44,215 nt of DNA from an uncultured Christensenellaceae bacterium. GTDB lineage: Bacteria > Bacillota > Clostridia > Christensenellales > Pumilibacteraceae. Shown piece by piece: positions 1-7,980 of the stretch (positions within the stretch are counted from its first letter, which is position 1; each line of letters starts with the position of its first letter). Made by a program: the position numbers and the translations under genes. The notes beneath the pieces were generated by a model, which searched no databases, was not told where the DNA came from, and was given only the letters and a program-made list of their open reading frames with translations. The stretch is from NCBI GenBank assembly GCA_910587805.1, contig CAJUNM010000005.1:1-44215 (forward strand). Reading direction: 5' to 3'.

Positions 1-1059
1 GCTTGTATGTAAATTTACTATTCGACACCCACAGCTCAACGCACTATTTATGAAATTGTTTTTGTACTCGTCAAATGCGGGGTGAGTTTTATCTAAATAT
101 CCACTCCACATCGAATAAATCAAAAGACTGTCGGAAAATGTTTCAATTGCTTTTCGAGTAATACAATTTGCTCTACCCAAAAAGAAAAAGCCTTTTTCAT
201 TCATAAAAGCATGCAGATTTTTTGCATATGAATATATTTTTCGTCTATTGAAATTATAAAACCGAGACGCCGTATTTCGTGAAACAATCTTAAGAATTTC
301 CGCTTGAAAATCTTTTTCGCAAACTATGAACGGCTTGTCGGTTTTCAACGCCGCATTATAAAACTCTGCTATCGTATCTATATTTGCAGAACTGCAAAGA
401 GCGAAAACATATTTGTTTTTACGCAAAAGTTCTTCGGCTTTCCGTCCGAGTACGCGTTCGGAAAAAACCCGCTCGTTTGCGCGGGAAAGCATAGTGCCTT
501 CCGTAATCAGTACATCAATATTATTGCAATATTTTTCAAAAACCGCGAGCATTTTACCGCCCCGTGCGCCGTGCATACGAAAATCGCCGGTATGTAAAAT
601 TCGTTTTCCGTCTGCTTCAATCAGCAGCATATACGCATCGTATGCCGAGTGGTCTATCGTATAAGGCGTAACTTTAATATCACCGAAATAAAGCGGTACA
701 CCGATAACATATTCGATAAAGTCTTTCACCTTTTGCGGATTGCCTTTATTGAGTTTTGTTTTTAAGGTGTTTTGAACTACCGTGTAAATTTGTTTGGCAA
801 CATTACCCATATAAATCGGAATCTGCGGTAATACCTTTTCAAACATGCCGACGTGATCGCCGTGATAGTGGGTAATAAGCACCGCATTGCAATCGGGCTT
901 TCCTCTTGTTACGCCGTCTATCTCAAACGGTTTTTGTTCGGCGTGAACATTCGATGGCAATTCTTCGCCCATATCGATTATTATTCTTGCGGTTGCGGTT
1001 TTTATTTCGGTTATACATCCGCCTATTTGATGCGTTCCGCGATATATCTTTATTTGCAT
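1..1059 (-). CDS. MBL-fold beta-CASP nuclease (RNase J-like), 3' end outside window
   Basis: The frame is open from the ATG at 1059 to the window edge (353 codons, no stop), so the C-terminus is missing. Seen: the metallo-beta-lactamase motif HYHGDH at residues 64-69, a further ligand-type His at about 137 (IDHSAYD), the HTGDF motif with Asp at about 159, and at the very edge LHTS, which matches the start of the HTSGH motif of RNase J/CPSF-type beta-CASP proteins. The family cleaves RNA (sometimes DNA) with two zinc ions; the substrate here is unknown. The start overlaps the last 10 bases of the upstream nuclease-like gene, so the two are probably translationally coupled. Codon use is AT-richer than in the rest of the window, which suggests a different origin. 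Confident about the fold, not about the role. Confidence 0.85.
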   Translation of the reverse strand, partial: MQIKIYRGTHQIGGCITEIKTATARIIIDMGEELPSNVHAEQKPFEIDGVTRGKPDCNAVLITHYHGDHVGMFEKVLPQIPIYMGNVAKQIYTVVQNTLKTKLNKGNPQKVKDFIEYVIGVPLYFGDIKVTPYTIDHSAYDAYMLLIEADGKRILHTGDFRMHGARGGKMLAVFEKYCNNIDVLITEGTMLSRANERVFSERVLGRKAEELLRKNKYVFALCSSANIDTIAEFYNAALKTDKPFIVCEKDFQAEILKIVSRNTASRFYNFNRRKIYSYAKNLHAFMNEKGFFFLGRANCITRKAIETFSDSLLIYSMWSGYLDKTHPAFDEYKNNFINSALSCGCRIVNLHTS

Positions 1060-1871
1060 AAACTATTCCAAATATCGTCAGTCGAAGGAGTATCGTTTTG
1101 CCGCATGAAAACGACGTTATCTATGCCGAGCGCGGAAGTTATTGTGTCAATGCTGTAAGAATTGTTTTCGGTAATATTCAACGGCGTTTCGTAAACAAGC
1201 AATTTCGCCTGTCGTACAAGTTTTTGCGGTATAGGGTATTTCGTTCCGAATAAGCGATTTATAATTTCAACGTGATTGGCATATTGGCGAATTACTGTTT
1301 GGTGTTGTTCGGCAATAGCCTCCGAATATGTATTAACTTGATCGATCACTTCGGGCATGCTGCCGCGCTTAACATTTACTCGGCTATCGAAAAACACCTT
1401 GCCTTCAACAAACATAATTGTGTTAGACGGCACATTATACAGTACTAAATCGCACTTTTTTCCGCCGCCTATATTGCCGTTTAGATTGACTTCGATATCG
1501 AGAACAACCGTATCAAACAGGCGTGTTTTATCAAACGTGCAACAGTATAACGAATTCAGCAATCGGCGTTCTTTAACATTACCCATTACATTTGTAAACT
1601 TGTTCTCGACTTGCTTTTTTGCAATTTCATAAGCTGATAAATTTTTATTTTCGCAGCCGTATTTTTCAAATGCTTTATCTCTCGCGAATTTACCGTTTGA
1701 AAATTTATATAGGCATCCGCCTTCGTAGTAGAAATAAATTTGATTTTTTCTGACAGCGGGAAATACCGTACCCGATAAAACATCTTTTTTCAGTAGATTA
1801 AAAAGGTCTATGTTCTTACCGCTTAACAGAGCAGATATTTGTTTCTCGTCTAAACTTCGTATAAAACTCAT
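1050..1871 (-). CDS. PD-(D/E)XK nuclease-like protein of unknown function
   Basis: 273 aa, not recognised as a named family. Residues about 120-185 look like a PD-(D/E)XK nuclease core: Asp141 (KKCDLVLY), then Glu156-Gly-Lys158 (MFVEGK), followed by a helix with Gln178 and Tyr182 (DQVNTYSEA), the arrangement of the conserved Gln motif in many such nucleases. No membrane segment or signal peptide is visible. It is the first gene of a two-gene unit, has its own good promoter (1901-1929), and overlaps the beta-CASP nuclease gene by 10 bases. AT-rich codon use sets the pair apart from its neighbours. A genome-defence or RNA/DNA-processing role is an inference from the pairing only. No strong ribosome-binding site precedes the ATG. 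Confidence 0.7.
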   Translation of the reverse strand: MSFIRSLDEKQISALLSGKNIDLFNLLKKDVLSGTVFPAVRKNQIYFYYEGGCLYKFSNGKFARDKAFEKYGCENKNLSAYEIAKKQVENKFTNVMGNVKERRLLNSLYCCTFDKTRLFDTVVLDIEVNLNGNIGGGKKCDLVLYNVPSNTIMFVEGKVFFDSRVNVKRGSMPEVIDQVNTYSEAIAEQHQTVIRQYANHVEIINRLFGTKYPIPQKLVRQAKLLVYETPLNITENNSYSIDTITSALGIDNVVFMRQNDTPSTDDIWNSLCK

Positions 1872-1900
1872 AATTACACCGCTTGTACACCGATAACTCT

Positions 1901-1929
1901 ATTATAACAAATCAGTTCGATTATGGCAA
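1901..1929 (-). promoter_or_regulatory. Promoter of the nuclease pair
   Basis: On the minus strand TTGCCA (1924-1929), 17-bp spacer, TATAAT (1901-1906). The expected transcript starts near 1894 and gives a leader of about 23 nt before the start at 1871. Confidence 0.7.
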
Positions 1930-1985
1930 CGATCCAACGCAAAAATAACGATTATTACGATAACACCCTATAAAATCAAGAGAAA

Positions 1986-2008
1986 AAGCGCGGTTTCATA
2001 CCGCGCTT
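1986..2008 (-). terminator. Rho-independent terminator after prfA
   Basis: Nine-bp stem AAGCGCGGT/ACCGCGCTT with a 5-nt loop; on the minus strand it is followed by a T-rich run. It separates the prfA operon from the nuclease pair. Confidence 0.8.
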
Positions 2009-2090
2009 AAATTCCGCGTTCGATACCTTCACCGTAATTTTATATGGTAATTGCGGTAAACATACGCTTTTTTAGTTGTGTGTCGGTGTA

Positions 2091-3161
2091 TTACGCTTGC
2101 TCGAGCTTTCGCGTTTGATCGGCTATACGCAAAGCTTCCGCCATTTTGTCGAGATCACCGTTCATGAATTCATCGATATTATACAATGTGAAACCGATCC
2201 TGTGATCGGTCACTCTGCCTTGCGGAAAGTTGTAGGTGCGGATGCGTTCGCTTCGGTCGCCTGTACCGACTTGACCTTTGCGCAACGACGCATATTCCTC
2301 GTCCTTTTGTCCTTGAAAATGATCGTACAATTTTGTTGCAAGCACTTGCATAGCGCGCTCTTTGTTTTTGGTTTGACTGCGCTGGTCTTGACACGTCACG
2401 ACGATGCCCGTCGGCAAGTGCGTGATGCGTATAGCCGAATCGGTCTTGTTTATGTGCTGTCCGCCAGCGCCGCTCGAGCGATACGTATCTATCTTGAGGT
2501 CTTTTTCGTTTATCTCTATGCCCACGGTTTCCGCCTCGGGCAAGACCGCCACGGTAACGGTGGAAGTATGGACGCGCCCCTGCGTTTCGGTGACGGGCAC
2601 GCGCTGGACACGGTGCACGCCGCTCTCGAACTTCAAAAACGAGAATACGTCCTTGCCGCTTATGCCGAACACGGCTTCTTTGATACCGCCGAGTTCGGTC
2701 TCCGAGAGCGAGATATCCTCAACCTTCCAACGCTTGCGTTCGGCGAACATTCTGTACATACGGCAAAGCTCCGCGGCAAACAGCGCAGCTTCCTCGCCGC
2801 CCGCAGCGGGACGGATCTCGAGCACTGCGTTTTTACCGTCGTTCGGGTCTTTCGGTAAAAGCATTATTTTAAGCTCGTCGTTCAACTCGGTCAAACGCGA
2901 TTCGAGCGCAGTTATTTCCTCTTTGGCGAGCGCGGCAAGCTCGGCGTCGTCCGATCTCGACATTTCCGACGCATCGGCAAACTCGGCTTGCGCTTTTTTA
3001 AGCTCGCCGTACTTTTGCACAAGCGGCTCGAGTTCGGCGCGCTCGCGGCACAGTTCGACCCAAGCCTTGTTATCGGCTGTGACGGTCGGGTCTTGCAATC
3101 GCTTTTCTATTTGGTTGTACCGCTCGACTATCCCGTCGAGCCTATCGGTTTTTATTTCCAT
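2091..3161 (-). CDS. prfA: Peptide chain release factor 1
   Basis: 356 aa, full length for RF1. It reads UAA and UAG stop codons and triggers peptide release on the ribosome. Seen: the GGQ motif in SGAGGQHIN, whose Gln is the target of PrmC methylation, and the PxT-type recognition tripeptide (PVT in RVPVTETQGRVHTS) that marks RF1 rather than RF2. The ATG at 3161 follows an SD (CGGAGA) 7 nt away and lies 1 bp after the stop of the gene carrying the PrmC domain, so RF1 and its modifying enzyme are co-transcribed. A strong terminator follows at 1986-2008. Confidence 0.98.
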   Translation of the reverse strand: MEIKTDRLDGIVERYNQIEKRLQDPTVTADNKAWVELCRERAELEPLVQKYGELKKAQAEFADASEMSRSDDAELAALAKEEITALESRLTELNDELKIMLLPKDPNDGKNAVLEIRPAAGGEEAALFAAELCRMYRMFAERKRWKVEDISLSETELGGIKEAVFGISGKDVFSFLKFESGVHRVQRVPVTETQGRVHTSTVTVAVLPEAETVGIEINEKDLKIDTYRSSGAGGQHINKTDSAIRITHLPTGIVVTCQDQRSQTKNKERAMQVLATKLYDHFQGQKDEEYASLRKGQVGTGDRSERIRTYNFPQGRVTDHRIGFTLYNIDEFMNGDLDKMAEALRIADQTRKLEQA

Positions 3162-3162
3162 T

Positions 3163-4959
3163 TCAGTCTCCGATATGCTTTGTTTTGCAAACGACTATCC
3201 TATCCACGCCGTCGAGATCCTTTATTATATCGCACGCGCCGAGCGGCTCGAAAAGCTTTTTCACAGCGTCCGCTTGGTCGTACCCGACCTCGACGATCAC
3301 AGCGCCGCCGTCGTTGAGGAACTTCGGCGCATTATCCGCTATGATCCTATAAAAATGCAAGCCGTCCGCGCCGCCGTCGAGCGCGAGCCGCGGCTGTGCC
3401 GTCACTTGCGGCGCAAGTCCGTCGATATCGGCGGTGCGAACATACGGCGGATTCGACACTATCACATCGAATTTTTCGTCGATGTTATCAAACATATTCG
3501 AGCGAACGAGCTTTACTCCCAAGCCCTTGAGATTTACGCCCGCGACTTCGAGCGCTTGTTCGCTTACATCCGCGGCAACGACTTCGCACCCGCTGTTTTT
3601 TGCAATATACGCCGCGATACAGCCCGAACCGGTGCAAATATCCAAAGCCTTTGCTCCGTCGCCTTTTGCGTTTATCAACTTGACCGCTTCCGCCGCGAGC
3701 ACTTCCGTCTCGAACCTCGGAATGAGCACGCGCTTATCTACGTTGATCTTTATCCCGCAAAAATCGGTATTGCCGAGCACATAATCGAGCGGCTCGCCCG
3801 CTTCGAGCTTTTCCGCATAACCGCGCGCGGTCTTTACATACCCTATCTTTATTATTCGGACGCCGCCCAGCTCGCCGCGCGGCTTATCGAGCAACGCGGA
3901 GTATATCCAATCCGCATTTTGCGGTTCGTCCTTCAGCCGCTCTTTCAATATTTTGCGTTCGGTTTGAAAATCCCGCTCATAGAACTCGATCGTGCTTTTA
4001 TTGTCGTCGGCGTCAAGCTCGAGCACGGCGTTGAAAGCCGCTATAGCCACTTCCGCCATGCCGTCGTCGGGCAAAGCCGTGGTCAGCTTCTGCAAAACAA
4101 GCCCGGGCGCGCGTATTGCATTGGTAAACTTATTGTCGGGCATCATTGCAAGCCCGCGCAAAAGCTCGTACGATACTCCTGCTATCACGGGCAGTAAACA
4201 CAGTCTCAAAGCGAGCGTAAAAAACGGATTTCGCACCCAATCCTGCGCGGGCAGGCTCAAAAGCCAATTGAGCAACGCATAAAACAAGATAGCGAATATG
4301 ACTACGAAAAACAAAAAGGTAGTGCCGCAGCGATTGTGCTTTGTAGAACACGACTGCACGTTTTCGACAGTGAGCGGCAGCCCGCGTTCATAGCAGTTTA
4401 TCGTTCTGTGTTCCGCGCCGTGATACATGAACGTGCGCTTTATATCGGGCATCAACCGAACTATAGCGAGGTACGCGACGAACAGAACGAGCCGAGATCC
4501 GCCCTCTACCGCCGATTTTACGATTATCATTGTCGATCGGCTGTCGAAGTGCGCCCACTTTTCGATAGCCCAGCCGCAGAACCACGGCAAACCTACAAAC
4601 AAGCCGAGCGCAAGTATTACGCCGAGTATTACCGAAAACGTCGTCGACGCTTTGCTCGGCGCTTCGTCGTCCGGCATAGCTATCTCGGCGGACTTCAACA
4701 GCGATTTCATGCCCACGACGAGCGAACTTACAAAAGAAATTATCCCGCGTAAAATCGGCACTTTGCTCGCCTTGGACGCGGGCTTAAGCCGTTCTGTCTT
4801 GACTTCGATCTCTCCGTCGGGCGCGCGCACCGCAAGCGCGACGCTTTTTTGTCCGCGCATCATTACGCCCTCGAGCAATGCCTGACCGCCGATAAACGTA
4901 CGACGCGTTTTTTTCGACGTGTCGTATTTATTGTCTTTTTGTTTTTTCTCTTTCTTCAT
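3163..4959 (-). CDS. YqhQ (DUF1385) - PrmC fusion: membrane domain plus release-factor glutamine methyltransferase
   Basis: 598 aa in one uninterrupted frame. Residues about 22-318 are a DUF1385/YqhQ domain: FIGGQALLEGVMMRG, YHGAEHRTINCYE, STKHNRCGTTF and an APGLVLQKLTT-type end, with several membrane segments. Residues about 323-598 are PrmC (HemK): an N-terminal helical part, the VLIPRFETE loop, the SAM-binding CTGSGCIA, and NPPY at 503-506, which methylates the GGQ glutamine of release factors. Start chosen at 4959 because the conserved domain follows closely; a TTG 22 codons upstream is possible and neither has a strong SD. In related Firmicutes these are two adjacent genes between rpmE and prfA; here they are joined, anchoring the methyltransferase to a membrane protein. 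A sequencing or assembly frameshift is unlikely because both halves read cleanly. Confidence 0.9.
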   Translation of the reverse strand: MKKEKKQKDNKYDTSKKTRRTFIGGQALLEGVMMRGQKSVALAVRAPDGEIEVKTERLKPASKASKVPILRGIISFVSSLVVGMKSLLKSAEIAMPDDEAPSKASTTFSVILGVILALGLFVGLPWFCGWAIEKWAHFDSRSTMIIVKSAVEGGSRLVLFVAYLAIVRLMPDIKRTFMYHGAEHRTINCYERGLPLTVENVQSCSTKHNRCGTTFLFFVVIFAILFYALLNWLLSLPAQDWVRNPFFTLALRLCLLPVIAGVSYELLRGLAMMPDNKFTNAIRAPGLVLQKLTTALPDDGMAEVAIAAFNAVLELDADDNKSTIEFYERDFQTERKILKERLKDEPQNADWIYSALLDKPRGELGGVRIIKIGYVKTARGYAEKLEAGEPLDYVLGNTDFCGIKINVDKRVLIPRFETEVLAAEAVKLINAKGDGAKALDICTGSGCIAAYIAKNSGCEVVAADVSEQALEVAGVNLKGLGVKLVRSNMFDNIDEKFDVIVSNPPYVRTADIDGLAPQVTAQPRLALDGGADGLHFYRIIADNAPKFLNDGGAVIVEVGYDQADAVKKLFEPLGACDIIKDLDGVDRIVVCKTKHIGD

Positions 4960-5073
4960 AAACCGCCGAAGTGTTTTAGTCGCATAATTCCGCACATAGA
5001 AACTTTGCATAAGCGACTCGAGCAAGATCGCCGCACGAATTTGCGCAAACGTTCTTATCCGTGCAATATGAAA

Positions 5074-5095
5074 AAAGCGGACTTATGTCCGCTTT
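5074..5095 (-). terminator. Terminator after rpmE
   Basis: Nine-bp stem AAAGCGGAC/GTCCGCTTT, 4-nt loop, followed on the minus strand by a run of six T. It implies that the downstream yqhQ-prmC-prfA unit is at least partly transcribed separately, though I found no clear promoter in 4960-5070. Confidence 0.8.
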
Positions 5096-5099
5096 ATGT

Positions 5100-5312
5100 T
5101 TATTTACCGGATTTTTCTTTGCGCTCGTTAAAGCGTGCGATACGACCGCCGGTCTCGGCTTGCTTCTGCTTGCCCGTATAGAACGGGTGGCACTTGGAAC
5201 ATATGTCCACTTTGACTACGTCGCCTTTTTGCGTCGAGCCTGTTACGAACGTTGCCCCGCAAGCACATTCTACGGTAACTTCGTGATAATTGGGATGTAT
5301 ACCTTTTTTCAT
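5100..5312 (-). CDS. rpmE: 50S ribosomal protein L31, zinc-binding type
   Basis: 70 aa, usual length. MKKGIHPNYHEVTVECACG is the typical L31 N-terminus, and the C-x-C ... CSKC cysteines of the zinc-binding (C+) form are intact, so this is the zinc-replete paralogue type rather than the cysteine-free stress form. The start at 5312 was chosen over upstream codons because of the family N-terminus and a GAGG ribosome-binding site. A perfect consensus promoter (5347-5375) and its own terminator (5074-5095) make it a short monocistronic transcript. Confidence 0.97.
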   Translation of the reverse strand: MKKGIHPNYHEVTVECACGATFVTGSTQKGDVVKVDICSKCHPFYTGKQKQAETGGRIARFNERKEKSGK

Positions 5313-5346
5313 AATGAACCTCGTTTTGTGATAACTTAACTTTATA

Positions 5347-5375
5347 ATTATACACCGTCGTTTCGCCGTTGTCAA
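5347..5375 (-). promoter_or_regulatory. Perfect consensus sigma-A promoter of rpmE
   Basis: TTGACA (5370-5375), exactly 17 bp, TATAAT (5347-5352) on the minus strand; predicted leader about 28 nt. Confidence 0.9.
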
Positions 5376-5438
5376 GCAATCGTATACGGATTTTTAAGTT
5401 CTTGTCATTATTATCGTTGATTTTATTCTTTTACAAGC

Positions 5439-6452
5439 CTACATCTTTACGAGAACCTTGGCGGCAAAGCCGTCTTCCGACGAAAGCTCCTCCATGACTT
5501 GCGGCACGTCCGCAAACGAAACGATCTTATCGTAAAGCATATCTACCGATACGGTATGGTTCGCGAGCATATTTATAGCAGACGGATAGTTTTTACCGCA
5601 TTCGTTTATAGATATAAGTTCGAGGTTTTTTTCGACGAGCGACGCGAGATTGCATTTGATCTCGTTGTCATACGAATGTCCGACGAGCGCTATCTTGCCT
5701 CGTCTGCACGTGTAATCGAAAACGTTTTGCAACGGCATAGCCGACGACAAAAGATATGCGCACGCATCCGCCATATGTCCGCCCGTTATGCTCGTTATTT
5801 TTTTGCCGACGTCGTCCTTGACCGAGTTTATGGTGTAATATACGCCCGCGCGGAACGCCGCATCGAGCAGATCCTCGCGCATATCCACAACTATAGGCAC
5901 CGCCTGATAATATATTGCAACTTGCGCGAGAATGATTCCGACCACCGTCGCACCGACGATTATTATCTGATCGCCCTTGTCGATATCGAGCTTGTTCATT
6001 ACGTTTATAGCGGCGGCGGTATGCTCGGTGAATATCGCGTCTTCGTCCTTGAGCCGTTCGGGAATAGCATACACGTCGTTCGCCGACACAACCGAAAAAT
6101 CGCTCATAAACCCGTTTTCGGTCTTGCCGAAGCCCATCGCCTTTTCGCAATAATAAAACTTCCCGTCCTTGCACGCGGAGCAGCTGTGGCAGCTCGCCTG
6201 CGGATAAGTGACGACACGGTTTCCGCGCGACAGTCCGCTCACGTTAGCGCCCACTTCCGATACGAAGCCCACGCATTGTCTCACCGGAATTATAGGGTAC
6301 TGTGCGGGTAATTTGCCCTTGAATACCGACACGTCGGTGTTGGATATGCCGCACATCAAGTTTTTCAGTTTGACGCAATTGTCGCCTACCGGTATCGCGT
6401 CCATTTCGTCGAGAGTTATAGTATGCGGCGCATGAATTCTATAAGCCTTCAT
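5439..6452 (-). CDS. Medium-chain (MDR) zinc-type alcohol/polyol dehydrogenase-like protein
   Basis: 337 aa, normal MDR length. N-terminal GroES-like domain, structural-zinc cysteines Cys88, 91, 94 and 102 intact, and a C-terminal Rossmann domain that binds NAD(P)H. The catalytic zinc site is odd: Cys34 and Asp40 are present, but the usual GHE motif is replaced by RQC (58-60), so the normal histidine ligand is missing; Cys60 might substitute. Substrate unknown. The ATG at 6452 has no Shine-Dalgarno, and the TATAAT box lies only 9 nt upstream, so the mRNA is probably (nearly) leaderless. The next in-frame Met (residue 17) would cut into the conserved fold, so 6452 is kept. Apparently monocistronic; no terminator recognised downstream. 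Confidence 0.85.
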   Translation of the reverse strand: MKAYRIHAPHTITLDEMDAIPVGDNCVKLKNLMCGISNTDVSVFKGKLPAQYPIIPVRQCVGFVSEVGANVSGLSRGNRVVTYPQASCHSCSACKDGKFYYCEKAMGFGKTENGFMSDFSVVSANDVYAIPERLKDEDAIFTEHTAAAINVMNKLDIDKGDQIIIVGATVVGIILAQVAIYYQAVPIVVDMREDLLDAAFRAGVYYTINSVKDDVGKKITSITGGHMADACAYLLSSAMPLQNVFDYTCRRGKIALVGHSYDNEIKCNLASLVEKNLELISINECGKNYPSAINMLANHTVSVDMLYDKIVSFADVPQVMEELSSEDGFAAKVLVKM

Positions 6453-6461
6453 AATACGTAC

Positions 6462-6490
6462 ATTATACTACAAATCGGCAAAAATATCAA
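6462..6490 (-). promoter_or_regulatory. Promoter of the MDR dehydrogenase, -10 box 9 nt from the ATG
   Basis: TTGATA (6485-6490), 17 bp, TATAAT (6462-6467) on the minus strand. The expected +1 falls 0-3 nt before the start codon. Confidence 0.75.
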
Positions 6491-6528
6491 GTGTTTTGAC
6501 CCTTTGTAAATTCGGGTCGGTCGCGCCT

Positions 6529-6562
6529 AAAAAGCCGCCTCGAAACGTCGAAGCGGCTTTTA
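6529..6562 (-). terminator. Terminator after the M23 peptidase gene
   Basis: Stem AAAGCCGC/GCGGCTTT with a partly paired interior, followed on the minus strand by TTTTT; 18 bp past the stop codon. Confidence 0.8.
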
Positions 6563-6579
6563 TTGCGGAAAGAAAAACA

Positions 6580-7194
6580 TTACTTGTCTTGGTTTATAGG
6601 GAGAACCTCGGACGGATCGATATACTTGCCGTCCTTTTGTATTTCCAAGTGCAGGTGCGCACCGGTGTTGGACTCCGACGCCATGCTCGATGACGTTGTG
6701 CCGAGCTTATCGCCCGCCTTTACCTTGTCACCGACTTTTACCGTCACGTTGTCGCCGAGCGATTTGTACACGGACACATATCCGTCGTCGTGCGTGACCG
6801 TGACCACGTTGCCGTCGAGCGTCGTGTGCATATCCACCGAAGTTACCGTGCCGTCGCGAATAGCCATAACGTCGCTGTCGCCAACAAAGTCGATACCGGG
6901 ATGGTATTTCCACACTTCGAGAGTGTCCCAATACACGAGCTTGTCCAAAGCGAATTCAAGCCCCGTTTGCGACGCAGCCGACGATACGGGCATAACGATC
7001 GTAGGTTTCACGTCTACCGGAGGAACATCAACCGGCGGGTCTGCAACAGGCTTACGATCCGGCAACGTCAATACCACCGACAGTATGACCGCTACGGCTA
7101 CAACGACCGACGATGCGGCTATTATGAGAGCACGTGCGTGCCTGCGAAAAAAGTTTTTCTTTTTGTCTTTTGCTGTTGACTGATAGGTTTTCAT
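6580..7194 (-). CDS. Membrane-anchored M23 (LytM) metallopeptidase, SpoIIQ-like
   Basis: 204 aa. A basic cytoplasmic N-terminus, one membrane segment (about 22-44), a Pro/Val-rich linker, then an extracellular LytM domain. Zinc and catalytic residues are all present: His98-x3-Asp102 (HPGID), His135 (VTVTHDD) and His180-x-His182 (AHLHLE), so it should be an active peptidoglycan endopeptidase. Size and topology fit SpoIIQ, the forespore half of the SpoIIQ-SpoIIIAH channel; clostridial SpoIIQ proteins keep the catalytic His. A general cell-wall hydrolase is the alternative. The start at 7194 was chosen for its strong SD (GGAGG, 8 nt away). It follows a small secreted-protein gene by 67 bp and ends at a terminator. 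Confidence 0.85.
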   Translation of the reverse strand: MKTYQSTAKDKKKNFFRRHARALIIAASSVVVAVAVILSVVLTLPDRKPVADPPVDVPPVDVKPTIVMPVSSAASQTGLEFALDKLVYWDTLEVWKYHPGIDFVGDSDVMAIRDGTVTSVDMHTTLDGNVVTVTHDDGYVSVYKSLGDNVTVKVGDKVKAGDKLGTTSSSMASESNTGAHLHLEIQKDGKYIDPSEVLPINQDK

Positions 7195-7261
7195 GTTTCT
7201 TTCCTCCGTGACATTGATTATTGACAACTTGAATTTGTTTATACGCAAATTTTATATTTTT

Positions 7262-7645
7262 TCAATAACAGCCTTGCAAAACGGGCGTACCCATGCACGC
7301 CGACCCGTCCGAATACGCCGCCATCACGTTGTACGGTTCGCCCGTGCCGAGCCGCTCAGCCTTGGCGCACACTCTGTCGCTGTATGCGTAAATTACCGTT
7401 GTGCCGCCGCTCTCTGCGCGGTATACTTCGCGCGCGCCTATTTTGTCGAGCGCGTCGAATAACTCCGCTACAGTGGCGAAATCGGCTCGTACGCATGCAT
7501 CGGGCGCATAGCACAAGCCGTCCGCGTTTCCGCACGGCTCATTATCGGCATAAAATACGGCATTCCCCGCGAGCGGACTGAACCATACAGCACAGCCGAT
7601 CGCGACGCAAACGAGCAATGCCGAAAATAACAACATTTTTTTCAT
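7262..7645 (-). CDS. Small secreted protein of unknown function
   Basis: 127 aa, not recognised. It begins with a signal-peptide-like stretch (MKKMLLFSALLVCVAIGCAV); the exported part is Cys-rich (seven cysteines after the signal, suggesting disulfides) and ends in a beta-rich region containing TTVIYAYSDR and GTPVLQGCY. Start uncertain: the ATG at 7663 adds six residues and neither start has an SD. It sits just upstream of the SpoIIQ-like peptidase on the same strand, so a role in the cell envelope during sporulation is a guess from context. Confidence 0.6.
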   Translation of the reverse strand: MKKMLLFSALLVCVAIGCAVWFSPLAGNAVFYADNEPCGNADGLCYAPDACVRADFATVAELFDALDKIGAREVYRAESGGTTVIYAYSDRVCAKAERLGTGEPYNVMAAYSDGSACMGTPVLQGCY

Positions 7646-7787
7646 GCCGAGTATTATTGACATAACGTGATTGAATAATACGGAATTCGGAATTATAGTT
7701 TACATGATCTCGACATTTCGTTATTATTCTTATCTCAATCTTTCCCGCCCGCGATCCTCGGGTCTCTCTATAGGAGAGAGTTTTAAT

Positions 7788-7828
7788 AAGGTTGAGATTC
7801 TGAAACGCGTCCGAAGAATCTCAACCTT
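7788..7828. repeat. 14-bp inverted repeat, likely dispersed palindromic element
   Basis: Arms AAGGTTGAGATTCT (7788-7801) and AGAATCTCAACCTT (7815-7828) around a 13-nt loop. The core GAATCTCAAC recurs at 31704-31713 in another gene-free stretch. On either strand it would form a strong hairpin, but there is no consistent T-tract, so a repeat element is more likely than a simple terminator. Confidence 0.6.
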
Positions 7829-7872
7829 AAAAATAATTAAATAACAAAACAATATTCTTTTTCCGCACGAAA

Positions 7873-7899
7873 AAGAGCGGTCGCTATGCGGTCGCTCTT
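7873..7899 (-). terminator. Terminator of the hydrogenase operon
   Basis: Stem AAGAGCG/CGCTCTT with inner GC pairs, followed by TTTTTC on the minus strand, about 80 bp after the hydrogenase stop. Confidence 0.7.
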
Positions 7900-7980
7900 G
7901 ATCCGTCCTATCCGACATCCGCGTGTCGGTTTGTCTTTTATCTTTTGTTTACGCTTTTAGTATGCGCAATAATATCCCGA

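Larger units (their letters stand above)
7664..7980. other. Intergenic region, 317 bp
   Basis: No gene seen. It contains a TATAAT box at 7692-7697 (minus strand, without a convincing -35), a near-perfect 14-bp inverted repeat (7788-7828) and the hydrogenase-operon terminator (7873-7899). Confidence 0.6.

Noticed and set aside
1..1929. Prophage or transposon origin for the left-edge pair
   Set aside because: No integrase, transposase, att-like repeat or phage gene is visible; base composition alone is not enough.
2404..4197. 597-codon plus-strand open frame across prfA and yqhQ-prmC
   Set aside because: It lies antisense to two well-recognised genes, has Ser/Arg-rich composition and no known domain; a product of the biased codon use on the other strand.
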